DNA from: Pseudaestuariivita sp.
GTDB lineage: Bacteria > Pseudomonadota > Alphaproteobacteria > Rhodobacterales > Rhodobacteraceae
Direction: 5' to 3'
NCBI GenBank assembly: GCA_020629995.1
Contig: JAHDCH010000049.1
Location: 1 to 13,604, forward strand
Length of the DNA stretch: 13,604 bases
How positions within the stretch are numbered: position 1 is the stretch's first letter; every line of letters begins with the position of its first letter. Shown piece by piece: positions 1-7,577 of this stretch. Both the position numbers and the translations under genes were made by a program. The notes beneath the pieces were generated by a model. That model did no database searches and was not told the DNA's origin. It saw only the letters and a list, made by a program, of their open reading frames with translations.

Positions 1-107
1 CCTATTTGGTCGAAATGACTATTAACTTATCCCCGAGAATGAAGGTTTTGCCTCTTTGAGCGTCCGCTATGGAGCATGCGATGAAGCACCTTGTTTCCGC
101 GGCAGGC

Positions 108-1682
108 TCAAAACGGCAACGCCACCACCCCCGAATAGAGCGCCAGCCCGTACACAAACCCGGTCACCGTCGTGACCAGTTGGAACTTGGCAACCCAGCC
201 TTGCAGGCGTTGCCCGTCTCCGGCGGATTGGTTGCCGCGGTTCGACCATTTCTGCTTCGACAAATGGAAGATCATGAAGATTTTGACCGACGCGTTGATC
301 ACCTGGTTGAGGTACAGGATCACGGGCCATGACAGGTCGATCCGCAGGGAATAGCGGAAGAGGAACAGGCACAAAAGGACGCGGGAGAACAGGATCCAGA
401 TCAGGCAGTTCCAGATATAGACCGGCTCGGCCAGCGACACGATCACGGCCATCACGGGGCTGACCATCATCGTCCACATCGCGATGCGCTGATCGACGAG
501 GCACCACCAGATGAACGGGTTCACCTTGCGCGGCCCTAGGGCAATCGCGCGTTGGCCGTTGCGCAGCATGTTGCCCGACCAGCGGCGGAAGTTCTGGACC
601 ATGCGGCCAAGGCCGTTCTCCTTGATCACCTCGATGGTGTAGACGGTGGCGTCAGGCACATAGGTCATTTTGGCGCCCTGGGTCAGCATGTGGTACCAGG
701 TCGACTTGTCATCGCCCGACAGAAACCGGAAGCGGCCCCACAGCCAGTGGTCAAGGTGGTCCGCCTCGATCGTGCGGATGAATTTCTCGGACAGGATATG
801 CTCGGCACGAAAGACGCTCATCCGGCCGGTGAGCGTCAGAACCTTGCCTGCCAGAGCGTGGCTTTGCATCGCCAGCCGCCGCTGGGCGAACCGCATGTCG
901 AGCCATGAAGCCATCCACCCAGGGCCGTAGCAGATGACCTCTTCATCGGTGGTCAGCGCTTGCAGCTCGGGGTCCGCGCCGAACATGGGCAGGGTCTTTT
1001 CCAGCACATCGTCGCCATACAGCGCGTCGCCATCCATAAAGATCACCAGATCGTCCGGGTGCACGCCGCGGCGGTTGATGGCGCGCAGGATCATGCCGAT
1101 CGCCATACGCTTGCCCGGCTGGTTCTGGCGCAGGAACACCAGCTGCGCGAGATCGTTGGGGATGTCGGCGGCGTGGGTGCGGACAAAGTTGGTGATGACC
1201 TCTTCGTCGTAATAGGACCCGGTGCCGACATAGAGCGTGGTGGGGATGCCCTCGCGCCGGATCTGGCCAAGGATCGAGCCGATGACGCGTTTGGTGATCG
1301 CGGGCTCTTCGTAATAGGTGGTCATCTGGATGTGCAGGCGGCGGGGCCGCCAACCATCGGCCCAAAGGGCAGAGGCGCGGGCGCGCATCCCGGGCCAGAC
1401 CCGGCGGGCATAGATTTCGGCGCGCACGGCATGGGTGAACCACCAGCCAAACCGCCAGACACCCAGCGTGCCCAGGGTCAGCGTGACGTGCATCGTTGTG
1501 GGTGTGAAATAGCGGTTGGGCACATGGATCAGAAGCCAGATCAGAGCAGTCAGCGCCGCGGCCAGCATCAGGGCTTGCCGCGCCGACCAGCGCGCGCGCC
1601 CACGCTGCCGCAACGTGGCAAGCGCGGCGAGCCGCGCGGTCAGATCCTTGTCAAAGGCGTATTCGCTTGGGGGTGCGGACAT
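108..1682 (-). CDS. alg8: Alg8-like family 2 membrane glycosyltransferase (exopolysaccharide synthase)
   Basis: This 524-residue protein looks like a processive inner-membrane polysaccharide synthase that polymerises a nucleotide sugar and feeds the chain outward. It has a hydrophobic N-terminal pair of segments (about 37-53 and 64-84), a cytoplasmic GT-A catalytic region (about 115-370), and several C-terminal membrane segments (about 402-418, 421-441, 450-475, 500-520). Visible catalytic motifs are DGD at 217-219, TTDEE at 244-248, GDDKS at 323-327 as the probable base region, and a QxxRW-like element ending at W368 (QNFRRW, then SGNMLRN). The wording of these motifs and the size (about 490 residues in Pseudomonas) point to Alg8, mannuronan synthase, rather than cellulose synthase. 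It starts 4 nt after the stop of the Alg44-like gene, so the two are probably translationally coupled. The product is uncertain: the rest of an alginate cluster is not here, so another polymer is possible. Confidence 0.8.
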   Translation of the reverse strand: MSAPPSEYAFDKDLTARLAALATLRQRGRARWSARQALMLAAALTALIWLLIHVPNRYFTPTTMHVTLTLGTLGVWRFGWWFTHAVRAEIYARRVWPGMRARASALWADGWRPRRLHIQMTTYYEEPAITKRVIGSILGQIRREGIPTTLYVGTGSYYDEEVITNFVRTHAADIPNDLAQLVFLRQNQPGKRMAIGMILRAINRRGVHPDDLVIFMDGDALYGDDVLEKTLPMFGADPELQALTTDEEVICYGPGWMASWLDMRFAQRRLAMQSHALAGKVLTLTGRMSVFRAEHILSEKFIRTIEADHLDHWLWGRFRFLSGDDKSTWYHMLTQGAKMTYVPDATVYTIEVIKENGLGRMVQNFRRWSGNMLRNGQRAIALGPRKVNPFIWWCLVDQRIAMWTMMVSPVMAVIVSLAEPVYIWNCLIWILFSRVLLCLFLFRYSLRIDLSWPVILYLNQVINASVKIFMIFHLSKQKWSNRGNQSAGDGQRLQGWVAKFQLVTTVTGFVYGLALYSGVVALPF

Positions 1683-1686
1683 GGGC

Positions 1687-3072
1687 CTAGCGCATCCATT
1701 CCGGTGTCCAGTCGCGCCAGATGCGCACTTTGACCGGGGTGTCCGGGATCAGGGTGGTATCGTCCGGGACCGAGATCGTGACGATCAGGCCAAACCCGCG
1801 TTTGGCGGCGGTTTCGTCGATGCCCGCCGCGACAGAGATGACCCGCCCATCGCGCGTCTGGGGGCCGTTTGGGCCGGCAAGGCGCAGCTGGGCGGCCATG
1901 CCCGGAGCAAGCCGCGTCAGGTGCGCTTCGTCGACCCAGGCGCGCACGGTGCGGGGCGCATGTTCTTCGACCAAGGCCATGGAAGCGCCCCGAGGCACGT
2001 GCAGGTCCTCGGTGGCGGTTACGGCGCGCACGGTGCCGTCGAATTGCGCCTTGATGTCCAGCAGGCGGGCGTCGGCCTTGGCGATGCCAGCGGCCCGTTT
2101 GGCGCGGCGCAGGTCTTCCTTGCGGGCGCTGCGCTGGGCGAGCAGTTCGGCGCGGATGTCGTGATAATCGCCGTCGCGCAGGCTGTGGCCTGCCTCGAAC
2201 GCGCTGATCGCGGCCCAGGCCGCGTCGATGGCGATCTGAGTGTCCGGTGTGGACGGTTGCGTCTGTCGCGACAGGGCCAGCTCGAGCCGCGCCTCAAGGT
2301 CCTGCAGCACCGCAGGGCCGGTGGCTTCGTGTTTGCGAAGCAGGGCGCGCGATGCGCTGAGCGCGCCTTGCCGGTCCTTGACCGCGCGCCGGGCGTCCTC
2401 GAGCCGGCCTTCGCGGCGCGGATCCGACATGCGCACCAGAGTGTCGCCCTGGGCCACGCGGTCGCCCGGGGCAACCAGCACACGGTCCACATAGGCCGGG
2501 GCGGTGGTCAGGTGATCCGTCAGTGGCGCGACCACACGCGCCTGAACCGCGGGGATCGACAAAACCCGCGCCGCGATGCTGTTGCCCGCAAGGCCAAAGA
2601 TCAACAGCGCCGCCGCCACATAGGTGATCAGCGCCTTGGCCACGCGCAGCGATCGCGGCGTGGCCGTTTGGGTGGCAACGGCCTGCTCTTCCGCAGTTTC
2701 GGACATGGGCACCAGATCGACAGGTGTGTCGAGCGCGGTGATCATCTCGTCGGTTGAAGCCATGCGCCCCGAAAGCAGGTTGGACTGAAACAGAGCCAGC
2801 ACTTCGCGCTGCCGCACCGTGAGGCCGTCAAAGGCATAAAACGTGCCGGACGCATCCGGGGTCAGCCGCACGGGAAAGCCGAGGTCAATTCCCTGAAACG
2901 GGATGCTCAGCGTGCCGCGCGTGGGAAAGATCGAAATGCCTTCGGGTTTGCACAGGCCCGTGGTGTTCCATGCATCGACCGTCACATCCGGCCCGCCCGC
3001 CACGCGCAACGTCAGCGGTGCGCGCGCAAAAAACGCAAGCTCCTTGTGAGGCGGTTCGTGCAGCACTTTCAT
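1687..3072 (-). CDS. alg44: Alg44-like membrane-fusion protein (degenerate PilZ-position domain plus HlyD-like region)
   Basis: With the start chosen here this is 461 residues. The N-terminal 1-140 are cytoplasmic and sit where Alg44 carries its PilZ domain. One membrane helix follows at about 147-167, then a HlyD/membrane-fusion region: a barrel/lipoyl-like strand near 178-218, an Ala/Arg/Glu-rich helical hairpin near 220-330, and a return barrel (FDGTVRAV). In Pseudomonas, Alg44 pairs with Alg8 and activates it on binding c-di-GMP. Here no RxxxR is visible, and the second PilZ motif region reads DAWNTTG at 33-39 instead of D/NxSxxG. I chose the ATG at 3072 because MKVLHEPP resembles the known Alg44 start and an AGGG lies 8 nt upstream. 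The in-frame ATG at 3162 would add 30 residues and cannot be excluded. The Alg8-like gene follows immediately. The main alternative is a generic HlyD-family adaptor. Confidence 0.72.
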   Translation of the reverse strand: MKVLHEPPHKELAFFARAPLTLRVAGGPDVTVDAWNTTGLCKPEGISIFPTRGTLSIPFQGIDLGFPVRLTPDASGTFYAFDGLTVRQREVLALFQSNLLSGRMASTDEMITALDTPVDLVPMSETAEEQAVATQTATPRSLRVAKALITYVAAALLIFGLAGNSIAARVLSIPAVQARVVAPLTDHLTTAPAYVDRVLVAPGDRVAQGDTLVRMSDPRREGRLEDARRAVKDRQGALSASRALLRKHEATGPAVLQDLEARLELALSRQTQPSTPDTQIAIDAAWAAISAFEAGHSLRDGDYHDIRAELLAQRSARKEDLRRAKRAAGIAKADARLLDIKAQFDGTVRAVTATEDLHVPRGASMALVEEHAPRTVRAWVDEAHLTRLAPGMAAQLRLAGPNGPQTRDGRVISVAAGIDETAAKRGFGLIVTISVPDDTTLIPDTPVKVRIWRDWTPEWMR

Positions 3073-3164
3073 CTTGGCAACCCTGGCGCATGATCTTTCG
3101 CCCCAGTCGTACCGCTGACCGCGCGCCAAGGCTTTGGCTCGGCGGGATATCCGGGCGCGCATAG

Positions 3165-3190
3165 GTATTCCGGCCTATCCTTTGGAATAC
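3165..3190. repeat. 7-bp inverted repeat between LysR and Alg44-like genes
   Basis: GTATTCC at 3165-3171 is matched by GGAATAC at 3184-3190, with a 12-nt spacer. A second overlapping dyad, ATAGG (3161-3165) and CCTAT (3174-3178), shares part of it. It lies in the short gap between the regulator gene and the exopolysaccharide pair, next to the alternative upstream start at 3162. It could be an operator or an RNA hairpin in the leader of the Alg44-like gene. A weaker stem, GCCAG/CTGGC at 3193-3207, lies just behind the LysR stop and has no T-run, so it is not a convincing terminator. Confidence 0.4.
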
Positions 3191-3225
3191 ATGCCAGCGA
3201 GACTGGCGCCGCGCCACGCGCAGGC

Positions 3226-4158
3226 CTAGTCCGGTGCTGCGCCGATTTCGCCCAGAAGGCGGCGCACCTCGCCTGCCCAGGCATCTCGCGCCTCGGTCGC
3301 CGCGATCGAGATTGGCCGGTACGCCGGCGATATGATCGCATACCGGTACCGCAGCGGCGACTCGAGAGGGCGGATCGCAAGGGCGGATCTGAATTCCGCT
3401 GTCTGGTTGACATGCGCAACGGTCAAGGGATCAAGAACCGCGCAGCATTGCCCCGCCACGATGAACTGAAGAATGGGCAGAAAGGTCTGGCTTTCGACCA
3501 TGGGGTCAAAGACATGTCCCGCCCTGGTCAGCGCGCGCCTGACTTCTTCGGTATGCACGTGGGATTGCTGCAGACTGCCGAGGGGTTCGGCGCCGATGGC
3601 CTCGAAGGACAGTGACTTATGCCGCGCGAGGGGATGATCTTTCGGCAGCGCCACAAAGCAGTTTCCCGACACGATATCGGTCCGGTAAAGCCCGCCGCCG
3701 TCGGGGTCGTCGGGAATGTCGGCAAAGCCAAAATCGATGCTTTGGGCCCGGGCCAGTTCGGCGATCTGGGTGGAACTGCGCGCCAGCATCGAGATTTTCA
3801 GATCAGAGCGGGACCCGATATGCGTGGCGATGAACCGGGGAAACAGCATCGCAACCGGCCCGGGCATGGCCGCGATATTCAGCTTGCCGGTCTGGCCGCT
3901 GCCAAGCCCGCGCATGGTGCGGCGTGCCTGAGCCAGCTGGCTCAGGATCGAGGCGGATTCAGTCAACAGATATTGCGCCTCGGGCACGGGGATCAATTTG
4001 CGCCCGCGCCGTTCGAACAGCTTCATGCCAAGCTGGTCTTCCAGAGATTTGATGGACGCGCTGATGGCGGGCTGGGTGCGGCCCAGACGCTCGGCCGCCT
4101 CGGTCAGGGTGGCCGAGGTCATGACGGCATGAAAGGCAGCAAGTTGCGACAGGTTCAT
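3226..4158 (-). CDS. LysR-family transcriptional regulator
   Basis: A 310-residue LysR-type regulator of normal family length. The N-terminal winged helix-turn-helix is clear (residues about 3-60, with TLTEAAERLGRTQPAISASI in the recognition region and LEDQLG and FERRGR following). The rest is the periplasmic-binding-protein-like effector domain. I chose the ATG at 4158, giving MNLSQLAAFHAV, because this matches the usual LysR start; an ATG 12 nt upstream (4170) adds four residues. Neither start has a visible Shine-Dalgarno sequence. A -10-like TATGAT on this strand (4166-4171) would put the transcript start next to the 4158 ATG, so a leaderless message is possible. Divergent placement from the TAXI-TRAP-oxidase unit suggests it controls that unit and itself, with the imported solute or a breakdown product as co-inducer. 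It also reads toward the Alg44/Alg8-like pair, so co-transcription is possible. Confidence 0.93.
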   Translation of the reverse strand: MNLSQLAAFHAVMTSATLTEAAERLGRTQPAISASIKSLEDQLGMKLFERRGRKLIPVPEAQYLLTESASILSQLAQARRTMRGLGSGQTGKLNIAAMPGPVAMLFPRFIATHIGSRSDLKISMLARSSTQIAELARAQSIDFGFADIPDDPDGGGLYRTDIVSGNCFVALPKDHPLARHKSLSFEAIGAEPLGSLQQSHVHTEEVRRALTRAGHVFDPMVESQTFLPILQFIVAGQCCAVLDPLTVAHVNQTAEFRSALAIRPLESPLRYRYAIISPAYRPISIAATEARDAWAGEVRRLLGEIGAAPD

Positions 4159-4224
4159 GGCGCATATCATAAAGCCAGTTTTGGTTTTGGAAAGTTATTC
4201 AAATTTGTATTTATTATATGCGCC
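4159..4224. promoter_or_regulatory. Large inverted repeat in the LysR/TAXI divergent promoter
   Basis: The left arm 4159-4173 (GGCGCATATCATAAA) and right arm 4210-4224 (TTTATTATATGCGCC) are reverse complements at 14 of 15 positions, separated by a 36-bp AT-rich spacer. Arm centres are 51 bp apart, about five helical turns. LysR proteins typically bind as tetramers to two sites between divergent genes, so these arms are good candidates. Each arm also contains a -10-like box facing outward (TATGAT toward the LysR gene, TATTAT toward the TAXI gene), so symmetry of two promoters could explain part of the repeat. The left arm directly abuts the chosen LysR start codon. Confidence 0.6.
4187..4217 (+). 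promoter_or_regulatory. Candidate promoter of the TAXI-TRAP operon
   Basis: TTGGAA (4187-4192) and TATTAT (4212-4217) form a plausible sigma-70-type pair with a long 19-nt spacer in the most AT-rich part of the window. Transcription would start near 4224, giving a leader of about 54 nt before the receptor start codon. The -10 box lies inside the right arm of the inverted repeat, so regulator binding there would directly affect polymerase. The wide spacing suggests activator dependence. Confidence 0.35.
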
Positions 4225-4277
4225 GGTACCCTTTCAGCGTGACTCGTTTTCAGAAGTCTGCTCACAGGGAGTTCGCA

Positions 4278-5288
4278 ATGAATAAAATCACGAAACTGAT
4301 GGCTGTTGCCGCGGCGGCGACGCTGACCGCGGGAACGGCCTATGCTCAGGATCCGACTTTCTTCCGGATCGGGACGGGCAGTGCCGGCGGCACGTATTTT
4401 CCGATTGGCGGCACGATCGCCAATGGCATCTCATCGCCTCCGGGCGCGCGGCCGTGCGACCAGGGCGGCCAGTGCGGGGTTCCGGGCCTGATCGCGATTG
4501 CCCAGTCCACGACCGCATCGGTGTTCAACAACACCGCGGTGCAAAACGGCGAGCTTGAGGCTGGCATGGCTGCCGCCGACGTGACCCGTTCGATGTACCT
4601 GGGCGAAGGCAAATTCGACGGCAAACCGCATGAAAAGCTGCGGATCGTGGCCAACCTCTATCCCGAAGATCTGCACCTTGTGTTGCCAAAAGGAGCAAGC
4701 ATTTCGGCGCTGTCCGATCTGGAAGGCAAGCGCGTCGGCATTGCGCAGGCAGGCTCGGGCACGCAGGTCGCGGTTGAGATGATGCTGGCCGAATGGGGCC
4801 TCACGCGCGACAATTACAACGAAGCCGAGCTGAACAATTCGCAATCCGCCGAACGTCTGGCGGACGGTCAGCTTGACGCCTATTTCTACGCCGCAGGCTG
4901 GCCGGTTTCGGCCATGGTGCAGTTGGCGACAACCAAAGGGATGGAGCTGCACAGCTTTACCGACGAAGACCTGGCCAAGATCAACGGGATCATTCCGGCG
5001 TATATCCCGTCGATGATTCCGGGCGGTGTCTATGAAGGCATAGACTATGATGTGAAGACGCCGGCCGTGTCGGCCTTGCTTGTGGTGTCGTCCGACCTGT
5101 CCGAAGAGCTGGTGTACGGCATCACGTCGGCCCTGTGGAACGACAACACCCGCAAGCTGCTGGACAACGGCCATGCCAAGGGCAAGCAGATCACGCCCGA
5201 CACCGCACTGGACGGCATCGCCGCGCTGGGCGTGCCGCTGCACGCTGGCGCCGAAAAGTTCTACAAGGAAGCCGGGCTGCTGGAATAA
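4278..5288 (+). CDS. TAXI-family TRAP transporter solute-binding receptor
   Basis: This 336-residue protein is the periplasmic receptor of a TAXI-type TRAP (tripartite ATP-independent) transporter. A Sec signal peptide is plain: MNKITK, a hydrophobic Ala-rich core, and a likely cut after AYA at residue 23. The mature protein opens with the TAXI hallmark FRIGTGSAGGTYFPIG, followed by a loop with two cysteines (C60, C66), probably a disulfide near the ligand entrance, then the GLIAIAQST segment. The start at 4278 has an AGGGAG Shine-Dalgarno about 7 nt upstream; extending the frame upstream to 4218 would place a non-signal stretch before the signal peptide, so I rejected it. The ligand cannot be read from sequence. 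Family members are linked to glutamate and 2-oxoglutarate, and the downstream amino-acid-type oxidase hints at an amino-acid-like ligand. Confidence 0.93.
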   Translation: MNKITKLMAVAAAATLTAGTAYAQDPTFFRIGTGSAGGTYFPIGGTIANGISSPPGARPCDQGGQCGVPGLIAIAQSTTASVFNNTAVQNGELEAGMAAADVTRSMYLGEGKFDGKPHEKLRIVANLYPEDLHLVLPKGASISALSDLEGKRVGIAQAGSGTQVAVEMMLAEWGLTRDNYNEAELNNSQSAERLADGQLDAYFYAAGWPVSAMVQLATTKGMELHSFTDEDLAKINGIIPAYIPSMIPGGVYEGIDYDVKTPAVSALLVVSSDLSEELVYGITSALWNDNTRKLLDNGHAKGKQITPDTALDGIAALGVPLHAGAEKFYKEAGLLE

Positions 5289-5299
5289 GCCCCGGGTTC

Positions 5300-5325
5300 A
5301 ACCGGGCGGCTTCGGCCGCCCGGTT
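5300..5325 (+). terminator. Strong intercistronic hairpin after the TAXI receptor gene
   Basis: An 11-bp perfect GC-rich stem (AACCGGGCGGC / GCCGCCCGGTT) is closed by a TTCG tetraloop, 12 nt after the receptor stop. Only a weak T-containing tail follows, so it is more likely a partial terminator or a 3'-end stabiliser. Such hairpins commonly let a binding protein be made in excess of its membrane partner, which fits the order receptor then permease. Confidence 0.7.
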
Positions 5326-5363
5326 GCGTCTTGCCGGACCAATCCTGACCAGAGGGGAACGCC

Positions 5364-7577
5364 ATGAGCGATCCGCGGACAGAAGATGTGCGCGAACTCA
5401 CGCAAGAAGAGCTCGCTGCGATCGAAGAAAAATATGATGAAGGCGCGGCAACACGGACCGTGACCCCGGGGTTTGGCAAGGTCCTGCGCTATGTCGCGCT
5501 GACGTTTGCGGTGTATCACTACCTGACGGCGGGGTTCGCTCTTCCGCCTGACTACTGGCACATGGGGTGGCACCTGTCGGGTCTGTTTATCCTGACATAT
5601 GCGTTTTACCCCTTGGTCAAGACCAAGACATCCTTTGACCTGAACACGGGCGCCTTGCGGTTGGGCGGTGTGCCGTATCTGGATGTCTTGCTTATGGTGC
5701 TTGGCGTCGCGGCGTCCCTGTATCTGGGCCTTGCGTGGCGCGGTCTTGATTTTCTGGGCGTCGAAGAGATGACCTTTCGGATGGGCAATCCCAACGGCTG
5801 GGACATGCTGTTCGGCTGCATCCTGATTGTGCTGGTCCTGGACGTCGCGCGCCGGACGCTGGGCTGGATCCTGCCGCTGATCATCAGCGTGTTCATCTGT
5901 TACGCGCTGTTTGGCCCTGTCTTTCCCGGATTGCTTCAGCACCCGGGCGTCAAGTTCAACACCTTTGTTTCGTCCATGTACTTTCCGCAGGAAGGCATCT
6001 TTGGCGTCACGCTGTGGGTCGTTTCGACCATCGTGTTCCATTTTGTCCTGTTTGGCGTCATTGCGCAGCGCACGGGGCTGGGGCAATTGTTCATCGACAA
6101 TGCCACCATTCTGGCCGGACGCTATACTGGTGGTCCGGCAAAGGTTTCGGTCGTCTCGTCGGCCTTTTTCGGAACGATCTCGGGCTCGTCCGTGGCCAAC
6201 ACCGTGTCCACCGGTGCCCTGACCATTCCGAACATGAAGCGTCTGGGCTATCCGGGCCACTTTGCAGGAGGGGTCGAGGCTGCGGCCTCGGCCGGGGGTC
6301 AGATCACCCCGCCCATCATGGGCGCCGCGGCGTTCATCATGGCCGAGTTTCTGGAAGTGCCCTACACCACGATTGTCATTGCGGCGATCTTTCCGGCGCT
6401 TTTGCACTATGTCGGGGTGTTCACCGTCGTGCATCTGATGGCGCGCCGCCTGGGCCTGAAAGGCCTGTCGAAAGACGCGCTGCCGCAGCTGCGCACGGTC
6501 TGGGGCGACGGATGGGCGAACATCGTGCCGCTGATCGGCCTGCTGGTCGTTCTGTTTTCCGGATATACCCCGTACATGTCGGCGTTCTGCGGTATCTCGC
6601 TGGCCATAATCGCGGGCATGAGCCGGATGCGGCAGCCCATAACACTGGTCTATGCCGCCGCCTTTGTCGCGTTTGTCCTTTGGAAATTTTCGACCGGCGG
6701 GTTTGACCTTGGCATGTCGACGATCCTTGTCGGCGGCGCGGTTCTGGCGACGCTGAACCCCCAGCCGCGGGTTTCGATCAGCGAAATGGCTGACACGTTT
6801 GAAACGGGCGTAAAATACGCCTTGGCCGTTGGCGCAGCCTCGGCGGCGGTCGGGATCGTGATCGGCGTGATCAACACCACGGGCGTCGGGTTCCGGATCG
6901 GTTTCATGGTGACCCAGGCCGCGTCCAACCTTGGGAATGATCTTGCCTGGCTCTTTACCATTGGCGCTTACGAGATCTTTTCCGTCCAGGATCTGACCCT
7001 GTTCATCAGCCTCGTCTTCATCGCGTTGGCCTGTATCCTTATGGGGGCCGGAGTGCCGACGACGGCGCTGTACATCATGCTGGTGTCGGTCGCACAGCCT
7101 GCGCTGGCGCAGCTGGGCATCCCGCCGATCGCAAGCCACATGTTCGTGCTGTATTACGGGGTCGTCGCCGAGATCACGCCGCCGGTCTGTACCTCCGCCT
7201 ATGCCGCGGCCGCCATTGCCAATTCGAACCCGTTCCGAACCGGGGTTTCAGCCTTTACGCTGGGTCTTGGCAAGGTCGTGGCACCCATGGCCTTTGTCTA
7301 TGCGCCGGTGCTGCTGTTCGTGTCATCGACGGGGTTTGACCTGTGGGAGTTCAGTTATACCGCGGCCAGCTGTATCGCTGGCGTCATCGCATTGTCGGCG
7401 GCGGTGGTCGGCTATTGGCTGGCGCCGATGGGGACAGTGTTCCGCATCCTCATGGCGGTTGCGGGGCTGGTGTTCATCGCGCCGTCGCTTCAGGCCGATC
7501 TGGTTGCCCTTGTCATCTGTGCCCCGGCGGTTCTGAGCCAAATCATCGCGCGACGGAGCCAGAATGTGGCAGCATGA
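5364..7577 (+). CDS. TRAP transporter fused permease (small 4TM and large 12TM subunits, TAXI type)
   Basis: A 737-residue polytopic membrane protein in which the small (DctQ-like) and large (DctM-like) TRAP subunits form one chain, the normal arrangement for TAXI systems. A charged cytoplasmic N-terminus (to about residue 38) precedes the first membrane segments. The DctM core shows the conserved blocks GTISGSSVANTVSTGALTIP (about 269-288), GGQITPPIMGAAAFIMAEFL (about 312-331) and GAGVPTTALYIM (about 561-572), then YYGVVAEITPPVC. These form the solute and sodium path. It uses the ion gradient to move solute delivered by the receptor encoded just upstream. The ATG at 5364 has a strong AGAGGGGA Shine-Dalgarno. 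The 3' end overlaps the oxidoreductase gene by 14 nt, so the two are co-transcribed. Confidence 0.95.
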   Translation: MSDPRTEDVRELTQEELAAIEEKYDEGAATRTVTPGFGKVLRYVALTFAVYHYLTAGFALPPDYWHMGWHLSGLFILTYAFYPLVKTKTSFDLNTGALRLGGVPYLDVLLMVLGVAASLYLGLAWRGLDFLGVEEMTFRMGNPNGWDMLFGCILIVLVLDVARRTLGWILPLIISVFICYALFGPVFPGLLQHPGVKFNTFVSSMYFPQEGIFGVTLWVVSTIVFHFVLFGVIAQRTGLGQLFIDNATILAGRYTGGPAKVSVVSSAFFGTISGSSVANTVSTGALTIPNMKRLGYPGHFAGGVEAAASAGGQITPPIMGAAAFIMAEFLEVPYTTIVIAAIFPALLHYVGVFTVVHLMARRLGLKGLSKDALPQLRTVWGDGWANIVPLIGLLVVLFSGYTPYMSAFCGISLAIIAGMSRMRQPITLVYAAAFVAFVLWKFSTGGFDLGMSTILVGGAVLATLNPQPRVSISEMADTFETGVKYALAVGAASAAVGIVIGVINTTGVGFRIGFMVTQAASNLGNDLAWLFTIGAYEIFSVQDLTLFISLVFIALACILMGAGVPTTALYIMLVSVAQPALAQLGIPPIASHMFVLYYGVVAEITPPVCTSAYAAAAIANSNPFRTGVSAFTLGLGKVVAPMAFVYAPVLLFVSSTGFDLWEFSYTAASCIAGVIALSAAVVGYWLAPMGTVFRILMAVAGLVFIAPSLQADLVALVICAPAVLSQIIARRSQNVAA

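Noticed and set aside
1..107. Possible small gene or terminator downstream of the Alg8-like gene.
   Set aside because: The stretch is AT-richer than its surroundings, with no open frame of useful length and no clear stem with a T-run on the minus strand.
1516..2757. A 413-codon plus-strand open frame across the Alg8/Alg44-like genes.
   Set aside because: It is low-complexity Gly/Arg/Ala/Asp text without motifs and lies opposite two recognisable genes; it is a GC-rich shadow frame.
5298..7139. A 613-codon open frame on the minus strand opposite the TRAP permease gene.
   Set aside because: Its translation is rich in Arg, His, Asp and Gln with no domain, as expected for the antisense of a GC-rich membrane protein. 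The plus-strand permease is unmistakable.
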